DNA from: Legionella quinlivanii
GTDB taxonomy: Bacteria > Pseudomonadota > Gammaproteobacteria > Legionellales > Legionellaceae
DNA: 64,000 nt
Direction: 5' to 3'
NCBI RefSeq assembly: GCF_003265995.1
Contig: NZ_MVJN01000003.1
Coordinates: 124,001 to 188,000 of the forward strand
Of the stretch, positions 30,964-40,729 are shown one piece after another (positions within the stretch are counted from its first letter, which is position 1; each line of letters starts with the position of its first letter). A program made the position numbers and the translations under genes. The notes below the pieces were generated by a model. That model was not told the DNA's origin, ran no database searches, and saw only the letters and a program-made list of their open reading frames with translations.

Positions 30964-32724
30964 CTAGAAACAACAGCTTGTATTGGACTCAGCAGCTTCC
31001 AGATGCAGCTCCTCAAGTGGCGCCTCTCTCAGGTCTTTCAGCAGTTTTTCCTCTTCACTGACTTCTGGCTCAGGCAAAGCGGGCTGTTTCTGTTGATGTC
31101 TTTGATAGGCGTTCACCAGCTCATAGACAGCATAAGCAGCAATGATCACCAGGGCAGCTTGCCAGCAAATGGCTAAGGTACTAATAATCAGTGCAGGCAT
31201 TACCGTATTTTTAATCATGGTGTAAATAAAGTCATGTCTGGCGTTTTGGTGTTCCTGAATCAATTTCCTGACCCGTTCATCAAGAATCAATTGATCCGAC
31301 CAATAATCCTTGTCGTGCAGAGTATCGAACGGATCTTCACGATGCTGCCTGGCTAATTCGACAGCTTCCTGTAATCTTAATGTCTTTTCACGATACTCGC
31401 CAAACGCATCGGCTGATAAATACATGCCTACTGCGACTGCGCATAAAGCATAGGACGCCAGGATAATTCCGGGGGGCGTGAATAGCAGAGCAGCGGAAAA
31501 TCCCATCACCAGCAGACTGGCCGCTGCGGCATTAAACAGGAATTTGGCATTGGCTGCTTCCCATTTTAAATCCAGTTCACGAAGCTGGGCACGGACCGCT
31601 TCATGACGTGCTTTCAACTGCCGGCTTTCTTTATCATCAACATCGCCTTTTCTCTGCAAATGATGTTCAATGTCAGCTAACTCCTGCACATACTGCTTAC
31701 GTTTTATATCGTATTCCCGATGGGCAAGAAAGCGGCGCCACATAATCATGGCCACGTCGAAGACCAGAAAACCGGCGGTGATCCAGCCGGCAGCCGGGGC
31801 GGATATATGGAAAAAGCTGTTATAATTGGTAATACCGTTTACGGTAGCCCAGACAATGTCATTTAAAAAATTGCAATGACGTTTGTACAGTTCATCCATG
31901 AACCTCTCGGTTCTGGTTCTTGATTTTTCTTCTTCCGTGGGGAAGAAAGTATGTTTAATTAAAGCCAGCGAATCCAGCATAAAACGTGAAGCAAAAAAAC
32001 CGACGCTCAATGCACGAAAAATTGAGTTGGGTAATTCAAAAGTATGAATTATTTTTTCGGCATCAATATGATGGCCTACCAGTTTATCGAGTTTTTCAAG
32101 TACATGGGTATCACGAGCCAATCGCAAACCACTACTTAGAGTCATGCGACAAAATGCCCAATAAAGACGGCAAACGTTCAGGTAAGCAATTTTGTTACGT
32201 AACAAGGATAAATGAAGAGGCGTTTCTGCCAGATCAAGCAAACCTTCCTTAATCTTTTTGAGTAGATGTGCCAGAAATGATTCACGCGCTTTTAGCGTTT
32301 CTACATTGTTTTTCTCAATCCGATTTTTGATTTGTTGGCGAAGTAATGCATACAGCTCAGCCTTGTTTTTCAGATCCTTATCACGGTCGCGATAATACTG
32401 ATGGTAGGCATTAGCCTTATAGACCTCCTCGAGCATTAAACAGCAGAGATAAGCCCATATCCATATTTCAACATTATCCTGCTGCGTTGCGAGCTTTTTA
32501 TCCATGCTGCCGAGAATGTCAGAGAGTTCCTGCTCTATCAGTGTTTTGTTGGGAGCAATGGAGCGAAAGTTGAGAATATCTTCATACTCATCGTCTTCCA
32601 GTTCGGTGCTTTCGTTTTTAAGATGATGACGCATATACTCTTCCACTGCAGTGGTCGTTTGCAGTTGTTTCTCAAAAAATCGTTCTTTTTGATTCAGGAA
32701 ATTTGTATATGCCGTGTCAACCAT
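30964..32724 (-). CDS. Membrane-associated effector candidate (lpg3000-like position)
   Basis: A 586-residue protein of unknown family. It is helical, with charged coiled-coil stretches (about 325-385 and 455-500) and hydrophobic segments near 220-245, 285-320, 395-440 and 515-550 that look membrane-inserted. The end, PEVSEEEKLLKDLREAPLEELHLEAAESNTSCCF, has a Glu-rich block typical of Dot/Icm secretion signals and a final Cys-Cys-Phe. L. pneumophila has an effector gene (lpg3000) next to legP, so a positional match is likely; homology was not tested. The ATG at 32724 begins MVDTAYTNFLNQKERF. Confidence 0.65.
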   Translation of the reverse strand: MVDTAYTNFLNQKERFFEKQLQTTTAVEEYMRHHLKNESTELEDDEYEDILNFRSIAPNKTLIEQELSDILGSMDKKLATQQDNVEIWIWAYLCCLMLEEVYKANAYHQYYRDRDKDLKNKAELYALLRQQIKNRIEKNNVETLKARESFLAHLLKKIKEGLLDLAETPLHLSLLRNKIAYLNVCRLYWAFCRMTLSSGLRLARDTHVLEKLDKLVGHHIDAEKIIHTFELPNSIFRALSVGFFASRFMLDSLALIKHTFFPTEEEKSRTRTERFMDELYKRHCNFLNDIVWATVNGITNYNSFFHISAPAAGWITAGFLVFDVAMIMWRRFLAHREYDIKRKQYVQELADIEHHLQRKGDVDDKESRQLKARHEAVRAQLRELDLKWEAANAKFLFNAAAASLLVMGFSAALLFTPPGIILASYALCAVAVGMYLSADAFGEYREKTLRLQEAVELARQHREDPFDTLHDKDYWSDQLILDERVRKLIQEHQNARHDFIYTMIKNTVMPALIISTLAICWQAALVIIAAYAVYELVNAYQRHQQKQPALPEPEVSEEEKLLKDLREAPLEELHLEAAESNTSCCF

Positions 32725-32854
32725 AGTTCAATCCATAAAATGCGCAGTAAGCCGAATTTATAACTTATCATGGCTAAAGCCAAGAAACAAGACTTTCTGT
32801 ATTTTATTTTTTCAATCTGCCGATAGAAAAACAATTGATATTTTACGGATTAAC

Positions 32855-34132
32855 TCAGCTTGCTTCGAGAATTGCCGCAACCCCCATACCCCCAGCGGTA
32901 CAGATTGAAATTAAACCGCGGCCACTGCCTTTTTGATGCAGCATCTTGGCAAGACTGGCTACTATCCGTGTTCCTGTTGCCGCGAATGGATGGCCTAAAG
33001 CAACGCTGCCCCCCTTAATATTCAACAGTGAGCGATCAATCGAACCCATTGGACTGTTTCTGGATAAAACCCGCTTGCAATACTCCGCAGATTCCCAGGC
33101 TTTCAAAGTACAAAGAACTTGCCCGGCGAATGCCTCATGTATTTCATAAAAGTCAAAGCTCTGAAGCGTTAAACGATTGCGTTTCAATAACTCACTCACC
33201 GCAATGGTAGGCGCCATGAGTAAGCCTTCACCGGCAACAAAATTGACCGCAGCGACCTCAGCATCCACAAATCGAGCCAGTATGGGTTGATGCTGCTCTT
33301 TGGCGCGGCGTTCAGAAAGCAGGTACACAGCAGATGATCCATCAGTAAGCGGGGTGCTGTTTCCGGCAGTGAGACTGCCCTTTCCACTGGTCGTATCAAA
33401 AACCGGCTTCAATCTGGCTAACGTTTCCAAAGACGCATTACTTCGTAAAATACCGTCTTTTTTTAATCCCATATATTCTAAAACCAAATCATCATAAAAT
33501 CCTTCCTCATAAGCCTTTGCACCATGCTGATGACTTAACAGGGTCAACTCATCCTGTGCTTCCCTGCTAATCTGCCATTCCTTGACCATTTTTTCAGTGT
33601 GCTGTCCCATTGATAGCCCTGTTCTTGGTTCGACAACCCCCGGATATTGAGGACTTAAATCAGAAGGCCTGAACGCCAGCAAGGCTTTAAGCTTCGAAGA
33701 AAAATCCTTCGCCTGTTTAAGCTGCGTTAGTTTCAAACTAAAGGAGCGCGGAAGCATCACCGGAAAATCGCTGTTGGTGTCGACACCGCCGGCAATTCCA
33801 TCTTCTATCTGATAGTTGGCAATTTTGAGAGCAATCTGCAGACTGGCTTCCAGACTGGTTCCGCAGGCGCGTTGCAAGGTATAGCCTGGTGTTGCCGGAT
33901 TTAAACTGGTTCCGAGCACACATTCTCGTGATAAATTCCAGTTAAAAGGACTGGTAATCACCGCTCCAAGAGCTACATCACCCACCAGCTGATTTTCCAG
34001 TTTGAATTTTTTAACCAATGCCTGAAGAGAGGCAATCATAAGATCCGGAGTGCTTATGTCACTATAACTTCCCATTGATTTTACGAAAGGGGTACGAATA
34101 CCCCCTGCAATATAGACCGGCCGAGTTTTCAT
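32855..34132 (-). CDS. Thiolase (acetyl-CoA acyltransferase, FadI-like)
   Basis: A 425-residue thiolase of fatty-acid beta-oxidation or acetoacetyl-CoA metabolism. It has the nucleophile Cys90 in RACGTSLEA, the HEAFAGQ histidine region near 344, GHPFAATGTR near 385 and the C-terminal cysteine in CTAGGMG near 412. The length and NSNSDFPV-like middle section fit the FadI type. No 3-hydroxyacyl-CoA dehydrogenase partner is adjacent; it stands alone between the effector candidate and mnmE. Confidence 0.87.
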   Translation of the reverse strand: MKTRPVYIAGGIRTPFVKSMGSYSDISTPDLMIASLQALVKKFKLENQLVGDVALGAVITSPFNWNLSRECVLGTSLNPATPGYTLQRACGTSLEASLQIALKIANYQIEDGIAGGVDTNSDFPVMLPRSFSLKLTQLKQAKDFSSKLKALLAFRPSDLSPQYPGVVEPRTGLSMGQHTEKMVKEWQISREAQDELTLLSHQHGAKAYEEGFYDDLVLEYMGLKKDGILRSNASLETLARLKPVFDTTSGKGSLTAGNSTPLTDGSSAVYLLSERRAKEQHQPILARFVDAEVAAVNFVAGEGLLMAPTIAVSELLKRNRLTLQSFDFYEIHEAFAGQVLCTLKAWESAEYCKRVLSRNSPMGSIDRSLLNIKGGSVALGHPFAATGTRIVASLAKMLHQKGSGRGLISICTAGGMGVAAILEAS

Positions 34133-34199
34133 TACGCATCCTTATTACTCTTTATTACTATAGTTTAGCCGGGTTAGGAGAAGTAAGAACAATCGTATT

Positions 34200-35537
34200 T
34201 TATTTGCCAATACAAAAACTGGAAAATATTTTTCCTAGCAAATCATCGGAACTGAACTCACCGGTAATTTCGCATAACTGCAGATGAGCCAGCCGCAAAT
34301 CTTCTGCCAGCAGTTCACCTGCTTTGATATTGACTAATTGATCCAGGCCTTTGATTAGGAATTGATGAGCTTGTTCGAGCGCTTGCAAATGTCTCCTGCG
34401 GGCGATGAATTGGCCTTCAGATGCCTGATAGCCGACAATAGTTTTTATTTTTGTTTTTAATGCCTCTATCCCTTGCCCTGATTTCGCTGAAATGTAGATT
34501 GCATCTTTGTCAGGTAAAACGGAAGGATTGAGGTCAATTTTATTAAACACTTTTACCAGAGGAACCGCCTGTGGAAGATTAGCTCTGACTTCATCACTAA
34601 TAGTACAGTCTGCATGATCAGTGGATATATCCATAATCATTAGTACACAATCAGCCTGTCTGACTGCCTGCCAGGCGCGCTTTATTCCTTCCTGCTCCAC
34701 GATATCTTCACTTTCACGAAGACCGGCAGTATCGATAAAATGTACAGGCAAGTCATCCAGCAATACTTCTTCTCGCATGATGTCACGGGTGGTACCAGCA
34801 ATATCAGTGACGATTGCCACTTCCCGTCCAGCTAAATGATTTATTAATGTTGACTTACCGGCGTTGGGCTTGCCAACTATAACGATTGAAAGGCCCTCTC
34901 TTAAAAGAGCCCCCTGATTGGCATTGGCACGCAGGGATTGTAATTCAGCAAGAATAGATTGCAATTTTTGTAAAATTTTTCCGTCACTGAGAAAATCCAC
35001 TTCTTCTTCGGGAAAATCAATTGCAGCTTCGACATACATCCTTAAATGAATAATCTGCTCGTTTAATGCATGGATTTTTTTAGAAAACTCACCCTGAAGA
35101 GAGCGAACTGCCATCCTCGCAGCAGTTAGTGTACTGGCATGAATCAGATCAGCAATTGCTTCCGCCTGAGTCAAATCAATTTTATCATTTAAAAAAGCCC
35201 GTTCGGAAAATTCGCCCGGGCGTGCAAGTCTTGCACCGCAGGCAAGGCATTCATTTACCAGATAATCCAGAATTACTGGAGAACCATGTCCCTGAAATTC
35301 AACGACTTCTTCACCGGTAAAAGAATGAGGGTTTTTAAAATAAAGAATCAGTCCCTGGTCGATTATTTCCTGATTTAGATTATAGAAACTGGTGTAAATA
35401 GCCTGGCGGGGGATTAATTGTTTTTGACCGCTTAGCTTAAGTCCAATTTCATAAGCCAGAGGCCCAGAAACTCGAACAATACCCACTCCTCCGCGACCAG
35501 GAGGAGTGGCTATAGCAACTATGCTGTCATTATTCAT
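34200..35537 (-). CDS. mnmE: tRNA U34 modification GTPase MnmE
   Basis: The 445-residue MnmE works with MnmG to make cmnm5U34 in tRNA anticodons. It shows the N-terminal folate-binding domain ([16 protein letters not shown]), the GTPase motifs [28 protein letters not shown] and NKID, and the C-terminal CIGK with its essential cysteine. It starts one base after the yidC stop, as the last gene of the rpmH-yidC operon. Confidence 0.96.
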   Translation of the reverse strand: MNNDSIVAIATPPGRGGVGIVRVSGPLAYEIGLKLSGQKQLIPRQAIYTSFYNLNQEIIDQGLILYFKNPHSFTGEEVVEFQGHGSPVILDYLVNECLACGARLARPGEFSERAFLNDKIDLTQAEAIADLIHASTLTAARMAVRSLQGEFSKKIHALNEQIIHLRMYVEAAIDFPEEEVDFLSDGKILQKLQSILAELQSLRANANQGALLREGLSIVIVGKPNAGKSTLINHLAGREVAIVTDIAGTTRDIMREEVLLDDLPVHFIDTAGLRESEDIVEQEGIKRAWQAVRQADCVLMIMDISTDHADCTISDEVRANLPQAVPLVKVFNKIDLNPSVLPDKDAIYISAKSGQGIEALKTKIKTIVGYQASEGQFIARRRHLQALEQAHQFLIKGLDQLVNIKAGELLAEDLRLAHLQLCEITGEFSSDDLLGKIFSSFCIGK

Positions 35538-37217
35538 TTACTTGACGGTAACCATTTTTTTATTGACCGGTTTATCATCACTGTACTTACGGGTGATATA
35601 CCATTGCTGCAAAATTGACAGTGTATTATTCACAATCCAGTATAAAACCAGACCAGCAGGAAAACTCCAGAACAGCGCGGTAAATAATACTGGTAAAAAC
35701 ATCATCACTTTGGCTTGGGTCGGATCGGGAGGAGCAGGGTTGAGTCTTTGCTGAATCAGCATGGTAGCTCCCATAATTATGGGCAGCACATGATAGGGAT
35801 CAGCCGCTGACAAGTCCTTGATCCAGAACATAAAGGGAGCCTGGCGTAATTCAACGCTTTCAAGCAATACCCAGTATAGAGCGATAAAGACAGGAATCTG
35901 GACCAGGATAGGTAAGCAACCTCCTAAAGGATTTACCTGTTCCCCACGATAAAGCTCCATTGTAGCTTGGCTTAGTTTGGCTTTATCATCGCCATATCGT
36001 TCCCGCAAAGCCTGTAATTTAGGCTGAAGTTTGCGCATACCAGCCATCGATTTGTAACTGCTTGCTGACAATCGGTAAAAAGCCAGCTTGATTAGTACTG
36101 TAACCAGTACAATAGACCATCCCCAATTGCCTAGCACCGAATGAATAGCCTTCATTATGGAAAACAGGATAGAGGATAAAAACCATAACCAGCCATAGTC
36201 CACTGTCAGCTCAAGCCCAGGTGCTATTCCCTGGAGTACCTCAGTATTTTCGGGGCCAACGTATAAGCCCGCGGCTATATTCTCTGACTCACCAGGATTC
36301 ACCTGTATTGCCGGACTTACTGAACCAATTGTGTAATCTCCCGCTGAAGCACGGGTGTAAATTGTATTTTTAGCGTCTTTAGCTGGAATCCAGGAGCTTA
36401 AAAAATAATGCTGCTGCATAGCAATCCAGCCGCCATCAGCCTGGGCATTTAAATTATTCTTGTCCATATCCTTGAAGCTGACTTTCTTATATTTCGACTG
36501 TCCAGGTATAGAATAGGAGGCGCCTGTGTATGAACCGACATGAAACATGCTGGATTTGTCTTCTTCAGGGGTTGAGCGCAGCAACTGCGTGTTCATATAG
36601 CCTTTCCAGGGTTCATTTCCCTGATTGCTGATAACATAGGCAACGTTAATCAGATAACTACCCCGAGTGAAAGTAAATGTTTTTTTCACTTTCAAACCAT
36701 TAGTGGTTTCACCTTCCAGTGTGACTACTAAACTGTTTTGCCCAGGTTCCATCTGATAATTATTACTGGCGGTCGTGTAATTCAAATCGAGAGTATCGAT
36801 CTGTTTGCCGTCATGAATAAACAAGCTGCTGTTCGCAACATACTGCTGGTCGGGTTGCTCGTTCAGAATGGTGATCGGCTTATCCTGCTCGGAAACACTG
36901 ACTGGGTAATTCAGCAAATTAGCACGGACGACATCTCCTTGCCGGGTATCAATCATCATGTTAAACACATCGGTTTTTACATGGATTACTTGCCCGGTTT
37001 TCTCATTAGCAGAGGAAACGCCTTGTTCTTTAATCGCTGAACCGGAAGTATTACTTTCAGTTCCCGGTATATTGGGCAGCAGTTTATTGCCGCTGGATGT
37101 GGATGTATTGGCAGCGCTTACAGGTTGCGGTGCAGGATAGTCCATTTGCCAATTGGTCCATAAGGTATAAATTATCAGCGCTAGGGCTGCGTATAACACG
37201 ACTCGTCGGGTATCCAT
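35538..37217 (-). CDS. yidC: Membrane protein insertase YidC
   Basis: The 559-residue YidC inserts and folds inner-membrane proteins with or without SecYEG. It has an N-terminal membrane helix, a large periplasmic beta-sandwich domain (about 50-330), and the conserved core starting around 345 with the cytoplasmic hairpin ([46 protein letters not shown]). Its ATG shares one base with the yidD stop codon (TAATG). Confidence 0.96.
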   Translation of the reverse strand: MDTRRVVLYAALALIIYTLWTNWQMDYPAPQPVSAANTSTSSGNKLLPNIPGTESNTSGSAIKEQGVSSANEKTGQVIHVKTDVFNMMIDTRQGDVVRANLLNYPVSVSEQDKPITILNEQPDQQYVANSSLFIHDGKQIDTLDLNYTTASNNYQMEPGQNSLVVTLEGETTNGLKVKKTFTFTRGSYLINVAYVISNQGNEPWKGYMNTQLLRSTPEEDKSSMFHVGSYTGASYSIPGQSKYKKVSFKDMDKNNLNAQADGGWIAMQQHYFLSSWIPAKDAKNTIYTRASAGDYTIGSVSPAIQVNPGESENIAAGLYVGPENTEVLQGIAPGLELTVDYGWLWFLSSILFSIMKAIHSVLGNWGWSIVLVTVLIKLAFYRLSASSYKSMAGMRKLQPKLQALRERYGDDKAKLSQATMELYRGEQVNPLGGCLPILVQIPVFIALYWVLLESVELRQAPFMFWIKDLSAADPYHVLPIIMGATMLIQQRLNPAPPDPTQAKVMMFLPVLFTALFWSFPAGLVLYWIVNNTLSILQQWYITRKYSDDKPVNKKMVTVK

Positions 37218-37465
37218 TAAGGTTTCTCTTCTTTCGGTAATACAGGATCAAATCCTCCATCAGCCCAAGGATGGCAGCGTAACAAGCGGCCTATGGCGAA
37301 CCATATTCCTTTGCAAATGCCAAATTGTTGAATTGCTGAGAGGGCATAGTCAGAACAGCTCGGATAAAACCGGCAGCATGGGCGCATAACAGGTCGAATG
37401 AGCAATTGATACAGCTTGATTGGTATTCCAGCTAACTGGCGTAAAATTTGGTTAGTTTTTCCCAT
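37217..37465 (-). CDS. yidD: Membrane protein insertion factor YidD
   Basis: The 82-residue YidD has the conserved [32 protein letters not shown] block with its cysteines and ends near [13 protein letters not shown]. It assists YidC-dependent insertion. The ATG at 37465 is preferred over an in-frame TTG at 37486; either way the gene overlaps the 3' end of rnpA (by 34 bases with the ATG). Confidence 0.92.
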   Translation of the reverse strand: MGKTNQILRQLAGIPIKLYQLLIRPVMRPCCRFYPSCSDYALSAIQQFGICKGIWFAIGRLLRCHPWADGGFDPVLPKEEKP

Positions 37466-37776
37466 GCTGAACCCAGTTTTATACAAATTGACTCATTGCT
37501 TGAATTAATTACACCAGGACGCGCCAAAATTACAATATCCACAGCTGGCAGGCTGCTGTGCCTGAAACTTTCGCGTAACAGGCGCTTCAGGCGATTTCGA
37601 TGGCAGGCTTGCGGTACTGCTTTTTTTGATAGGGCAAACCCAATCCGTGCAGACTGCTCAGAATTTTTGCAATGAAGTATTACAAAATCCGATGTTACAG
37701 TCTTGTTAGCCTGACTAAACACGCGATTAAACTCTTTTTTGTTGGTTAACCGGCGTGCTCTGGTGAATCGATACAC
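37432..37776 (-). CDS. rnpA: Ribonuclease P protein component (GTG start)
   Basis: The 114-residue RnpA is the protein subunit that helps the RNase P RNA cut tRNA precursors. The signature RNRLKRLLRESFR is present. Translation starts at a GTG at 37776, one base after the rpmH stop, giving MYRFTRARRLTNKKEF. This tight rpmH-rnpA junction is usual in gammaproteobacteria. Confidence 0.95.
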   Translation of the reverse strand: MYRFTRARRLTNKKEFNRVFSQANKTVTSDFVILHCKNSEQSARIGFALSKKAVPQACHRNRLKRLLRESFRHSSLPAVDIVILARPGVINSSNESICIKLGSAWEKLTKFYAS

Positions 37777-37911
37777 TTAGGCAGATAAACGTTTACGTCC
37801 TTTGGCTCGACGGCGCTTTAATACCAGACGACCACCTCGAGTTGACATGCGTTGACGAAAACCGTGATCACGCTTGCGTTTCAAATTACTGGGTTGAAAA
37901 GTTCTTTTCAT
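37777..37911 (-). CDS. rpmH: 50S ribosomal protein L34
   Basis: A 44-residue very basic protein: [20 protein letters not shown], continuing [20 protein letters not shown] and RLSA, the classic L34 sequence. It is the first gene of the operon rpmH-rnpA-yidD-yidC-mnmE, reading away from the origin. Confidence 0.98.
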   Translation of the reverse strand: MKRTFQPSNLKRKRDHGFRQRMSTRGGRLVLKRRRAKGRKRLSA

Positions 37912-38280
37912 AATAAACCGGATCTTTAGGATTTAGAGGTGGGCAATGATAGTGGACTTTAATTATTCTGTCAAATCCCTGTTTTGTTTGTGGTCGGCTG
38001 TAAATAATAAAAAAATTATATAGTTTATCTTTTGTGTTTATTATATAGAGACACAAGATCTGTTGATAACTAAATAAAATTATATAAAATCATATATTTA
38101 ATTAAACAACTATCTTGTTTATAAACCTTGATCTTCACAGGAATGCTTTGTTGGTATATTAGTGACATCAGTTTTCAGGCTCATTTCATTCAACTTTATA
38201 CACAGATTTTATAGCCCTATATATACAAACTATTATTATTATCGTACAGTCATTCAAAGTTCGCTGTTTTATGTTCATTT
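37912..38280. other. Probable oriC, left part: AT-rich region with DnaA boxes
   Basis: The 369-base gap upstream of rpmH contains a very AT-rich segment (about 38000-38130), suited for strand opening. It holds a perfect DnaA box TTATACACA at 38196-38204 and a one-mismatch box on the minus strand (TGTTGATAA, 38061-38069). Gene directions switch from minus to plus across this zone. Together with 38770-39325 it is the likely replication origin. Confidence 0.7.
38196..38204 (+). promoter_or_regulatory. DnaA box TTATACACA
   Basis: This exact match to TTATNCACA lies 76 bases upstream of the GNAT gene and just right of the AT-rich stretch. It is a consensus site for high-affinity DnaA binding. Confidence 0.75.
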
Positions 38281-38769
38281 ATGAGTATTAAAATAAGAGA
38301 TGCTGAGATAAACGACATTGATGCCATTTTGTCGCTTCTTAAAGAGTTAGCTGTTTTTGAAGATAAAGAACCTCAGGACAATGGCTTAACCTGTCAAAAG
38401 CTGGTAGAGCATGCCTTTGAAAAGCAGTATATTTCGCTATTGGTGGCTGAGGAAAACAATGCCGTCGCCGGTCTGGCCATATATCATTATACTTATTCCG
38501 TTTCGGTTGGGGCGCGGGCTCTATATCTAGAGGATCTGTTTATTTCTGAAGAGCATCGACATCATCGACTTGGCACCCTTCTTTTATCCAGGCTTGCTCA
38601 AATTGCGCTTGATAATGAATGTTGTCGCCTGGAATGGCACACCTTTTCCTGGAATGAACAGGCAGTAAATTTTTATACCAGCCTCAATTGTGTTTTTCGA
38701 CCCGATTCAATTCCAGTACGATTACAAGGAGAGCCGCTGGTCGAATTAGCTAAATTTCTTGAGAACTGA
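38281..38769 (+). CDS. GNAT-family N-acetyltransferase
   Basis: A 162-residue acetyltransferase of the GNAT fold, similar to diamine acetyltransferases by YLEDLFISEEHRHHRLGTLLLSRLAQIA and the C-terminal WHTFSWNEQAVNFYTSLNC. In the acetyl-CoA-binding loop the usual R-G-x-G-x-G reads R-H-H-R-L-G, so two glycines are replaced. Function is therefore uncertain. No good ribosome-binding site is visible before the ATG. It sits inside the origin region between rpmH and dnaA. Confidence 0.82.
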   Translation: MSIKIRDAEINDIDAILSLLKELAVFEDKEPQDNGLTCQKLVEHAFEKQYISLLVAEENNAVAGLAIYHYTYSVSVGARALYLEDLFISEEHRHHRLGTLLLSRLAQIALDNECCRLEWHTFSWNEQAVNFYTSLNCVFRPDSIPVRLQGEPLVELAKFLEN

Positions 38770-38947
38770 CTTGTTCTAACGGCGAATTATTGTGTGGAAT
38801 ATATTTAAGCTGTCCTCAATATGTACTGAGGAGCGAGGGTACCTGAATTGACTTGTTAGGTAGTATTAGAAGTACATGGCAGTACTGATTTTAGATTAAG
38901 CCGATTAGAATGCTATCTCTTGGCTTCAATAAAATTTGCTTAATTTT

Positions 38948-38956
38948 TGTGGATAA
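38948..38956 (-). promoter_or_regulatory. DnaA box TTATCCACA
   Basis: The plus strand reads TGTGGATAA, the exact complement of the E. coli consensus TTATCCACA. A second near-consensus box follows 14 bases later in opposite orientation (38971-38979). Confidence 0.75.
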
Positions 38957-39085
38957 GCCTGTTTTTTTCATTATCTACAGGTATAATTGGTTCCCCAATA
39001 TTTTTTTTACTATTCAACGCAAGCTATTTATAAGCTTTTTCGTTGGTATTTATATTTCTGATAAATGTCGTCCCCCTTTGGGTGA

Positions 39086-39229
39086 TTGCCATTACGTTAA
39101 GAAAATGTCGTGATTCCGCGCAGGCGGGAAACCATTTCTCAGTTGGCATTATAGCGAGCTCAGAGATGGATCCCCGCCTGCGCGGGGAGGACAGTTATAC
39201 AATTGAGCTTAACTTAATGGCAGTGAGCA
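39086..39229. mobile_element. Hairpin element, family A copy 3 (most complete, MITE-like)
   Basis: This copy has the shared core (39105-39194) flanked by inverted ends: TTGCCATTACGTTAAG at 39086-39101 and CTTAACTTAATGGCAGTG at 39208-39225, the latter matching CACTGCCATTAAGTTAAG of copy 2. The nine bases TTTGGGTGA occur directly on both sides (39077-39085 and 39230-39238), as a target-site duplication would. No transposase is encoded, so it would be non-autonomous. The end sequence recalls IS4-family termini, which I cannot verify. Confidence 0.75.
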
Positions 39230-39282
39230 TTTGGGTGACTTGCCACAAGCAGGATGGATCTAATGGCAGTACTACGTTGATT

Positions 39283-39302
39283 CATTGCAAAGTGTTGCAA
39301 TG
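39283..39302. promoter_or_regulatory. Perfect palindrome upstream of dnaA
   Basis: CATTGCAA (39283-39290) and TTGCAATG (39295-39302) are perfect inverted arms around AGTG, ending 11 bases before the dnaA ribosome-binding site. A possible promoter overlaps it (TTGATT at 39277, TGTAAT at 39301, 18-base spacer). It may be an operator or an RNA hairpin controlling dnaA. Confidence 0.5.
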
Positions 39303-39325
39303 TAATTTGTTATGAGGAGTGTTCT

Positions 39326-40720
39326 GTGTCCGTATCACTTTGGCAGAGATGCGCTAAGCTTTTAGAAGAAGAGTATCCGCCGCTGCTATTCAATACATGG
39401 CTACGTCCGTTACAAGCTAAATATCAGGACAACCATTTAGTTTTACTAGCCCCTAACAAATTTATCGTTGAATGGATTAAACAGAATTTTTTTACTCGTA
39501 TTCGTGAACTGGTTATGCAGTTGGCTGGCGATCAGGTTTCTTCAGTGACTATTGCTATTGGAAGTAGTGAGCCTGTTATTACCCCCGCAACAGCTCAGGC
39601 AGCGACAGGGATTGACTCTAATATTTCTTCCCCCAGCAGCAATGAAGAAAGCAAGCAGGTATATGTAAAAACTGCCACTAAAAAAACGGCTGATTATAAG
39701 AACAGCTATTTGAATAAAAAGTTTCATTTTGGAAGCTTTGTTGAAGGTAATTCCAACCAATTGGCAAGAGCGGCTTCATTGCAGGTCGCTGAGCGTCCGG
39801 GTGACGCTTATAATCCGCTGTTTATTTATGGCGGCGTTGGTTTGGGTAAAACGCATTTAATGCATGCCATTGGCAATATGATTCTGAAAAATAATCCTGA
39901 AGCCAAGGTGCTCTATCTGCATTCCGAACGCTTTGTGGCCGATATGGTTAAAGCCTTGCAGACTAATTCCATTAACGAGTTCAAACGATTTTATCGTTCC
40001 TTAAATGCATTGCTTATCGATGATATCCAGTTTTTTGCAGGTAAAGACCGTTCACAGGAAGAGTTTTTCCATACATTCAATGCCTTACTGGAAGGACAGC
40101 AGCAAATTATCCTTACCAGTGATCGCTATCCCAAGGAAATCGAGGGAATGGAAGAGCGTTTAAAGTCTCGTTTTGGCTGGGGATTGACTGTAGCTGTTGA
40201 ACCTCCGGAGCTAGAGACACGGGTTGCTATTTTAATGAGCAAAGCAGAGCAATCCAGTATTGAGCTTCCCTATGAGGTTGCTTTTTTTATTGCCAAGCGA
40301 ATCCGCTCCAATGTCAGGGAGTTAGAAGGAGCCTTGCGGCGAGTTATCGCTAATGCTCATTTCACAGGCAAACCCATTACCATCGATTTTGTTCATGAAG
40401 CCTTGCGTGATCTGCTAGCCCTGCAGGATAAGCTCGTAACTATCGAGAATATCCAGAAAACAGTTGCTGAGTACTACAAAGTAAAAGTAGCGGATCTGCT
40501 TTCCAAGCGTCGAAGCCGCTCTATTGCAAGACCTCGGCAAATGGCGATGGCATTAGCGAAAGAATTGACCAATCATAGCTTACCTGAAATTGGTGATCAT
40601 TTTGGCGGTCGTGATCATACGACCGTACTGCATGCATGCCGAAAAGTGAAAGAACTTTTGCAAGATGAAAGCAGTTTTGCAGAGGATTATAAAAACCTTA
40701 TGCGTATATTGTCTTCTTAA
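39326..40720 (+). CDS. dnaA: Chromosomal replication initiator DnaA
   Basis: The 464-residue DnaA unwinds oriC and loads the replicative helicase. It has domain I (1-90), a variable linker (about 90-130), the AAA+ domain with Walker [10 protein letters not shown] (169-177) and Walker [10 protein letters not shown], and the DNA-binding domain IV with [11 protein letters not shown]. The start is a GTG at 39326 with GAGGAG six bases upstream. It is followed by dnaN after nine bases. Confidence 0.98.
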   Translation: MSVSLWQRCAKLLEEEYPPLLFNTWLRPLQAKYQDNHLVLLAPNKFIVEWIKQNFFTRIRELVMQLAGDQVSSVTIAIGSSEPVITPATAQAATGIDSNISSPSSNEESKQVYVKTATKKTADYKNSYLNKKFHFGSFVEGNSNQLARAASLQVAERPGDAYNPLFIYGGVGLGKTHLMHAIGNMILKNNPEAKVLYLHSERFVADMVKALQTNSINEFKRFYRSLNALLIDDIQFFAGKDRSQEEFFHTFNALLEGQQQIILTSDRYPKEIEGMEERLKSRFGWGLTVAVEPPELETRVAILMSKAEQSSIELPYEVAFFIAKRIRSNVRELEGALRRVIANAHFTGKPITIDFVHEALRDLLALQDKLVTIENIQKTVAEYYKVKVADLLSKRRSRSIARPRQMAMALAKELTNHSLPEIGDHFGGRDHTTVLHACRKVKELLQDESSFAEDYKNLMRILSS

Positions 40721-40729
40721 GGAATAAAG

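Larger units (their letters stand above)
38770..39325. other. Probable oriC, right part and dnaA upstream region
   Basis: This 556-base gap carries a perfect DnaA box on the minus strand (TGTGGATAA, 38948-38956), a one-mismatch box TTATCTACA (38971-38979), the third hairpin element (39086-39229), and a palindrome just before dnaA (39283-39302). No RNA gene or credible ORF was seen. Confidence 0.65.

Noticed and set aside
38910..39315. Small open frames in the dnaA upstream region
   Set aside because: They cross DnaA boxes and the hairpin element and have no ribosome-binding site.
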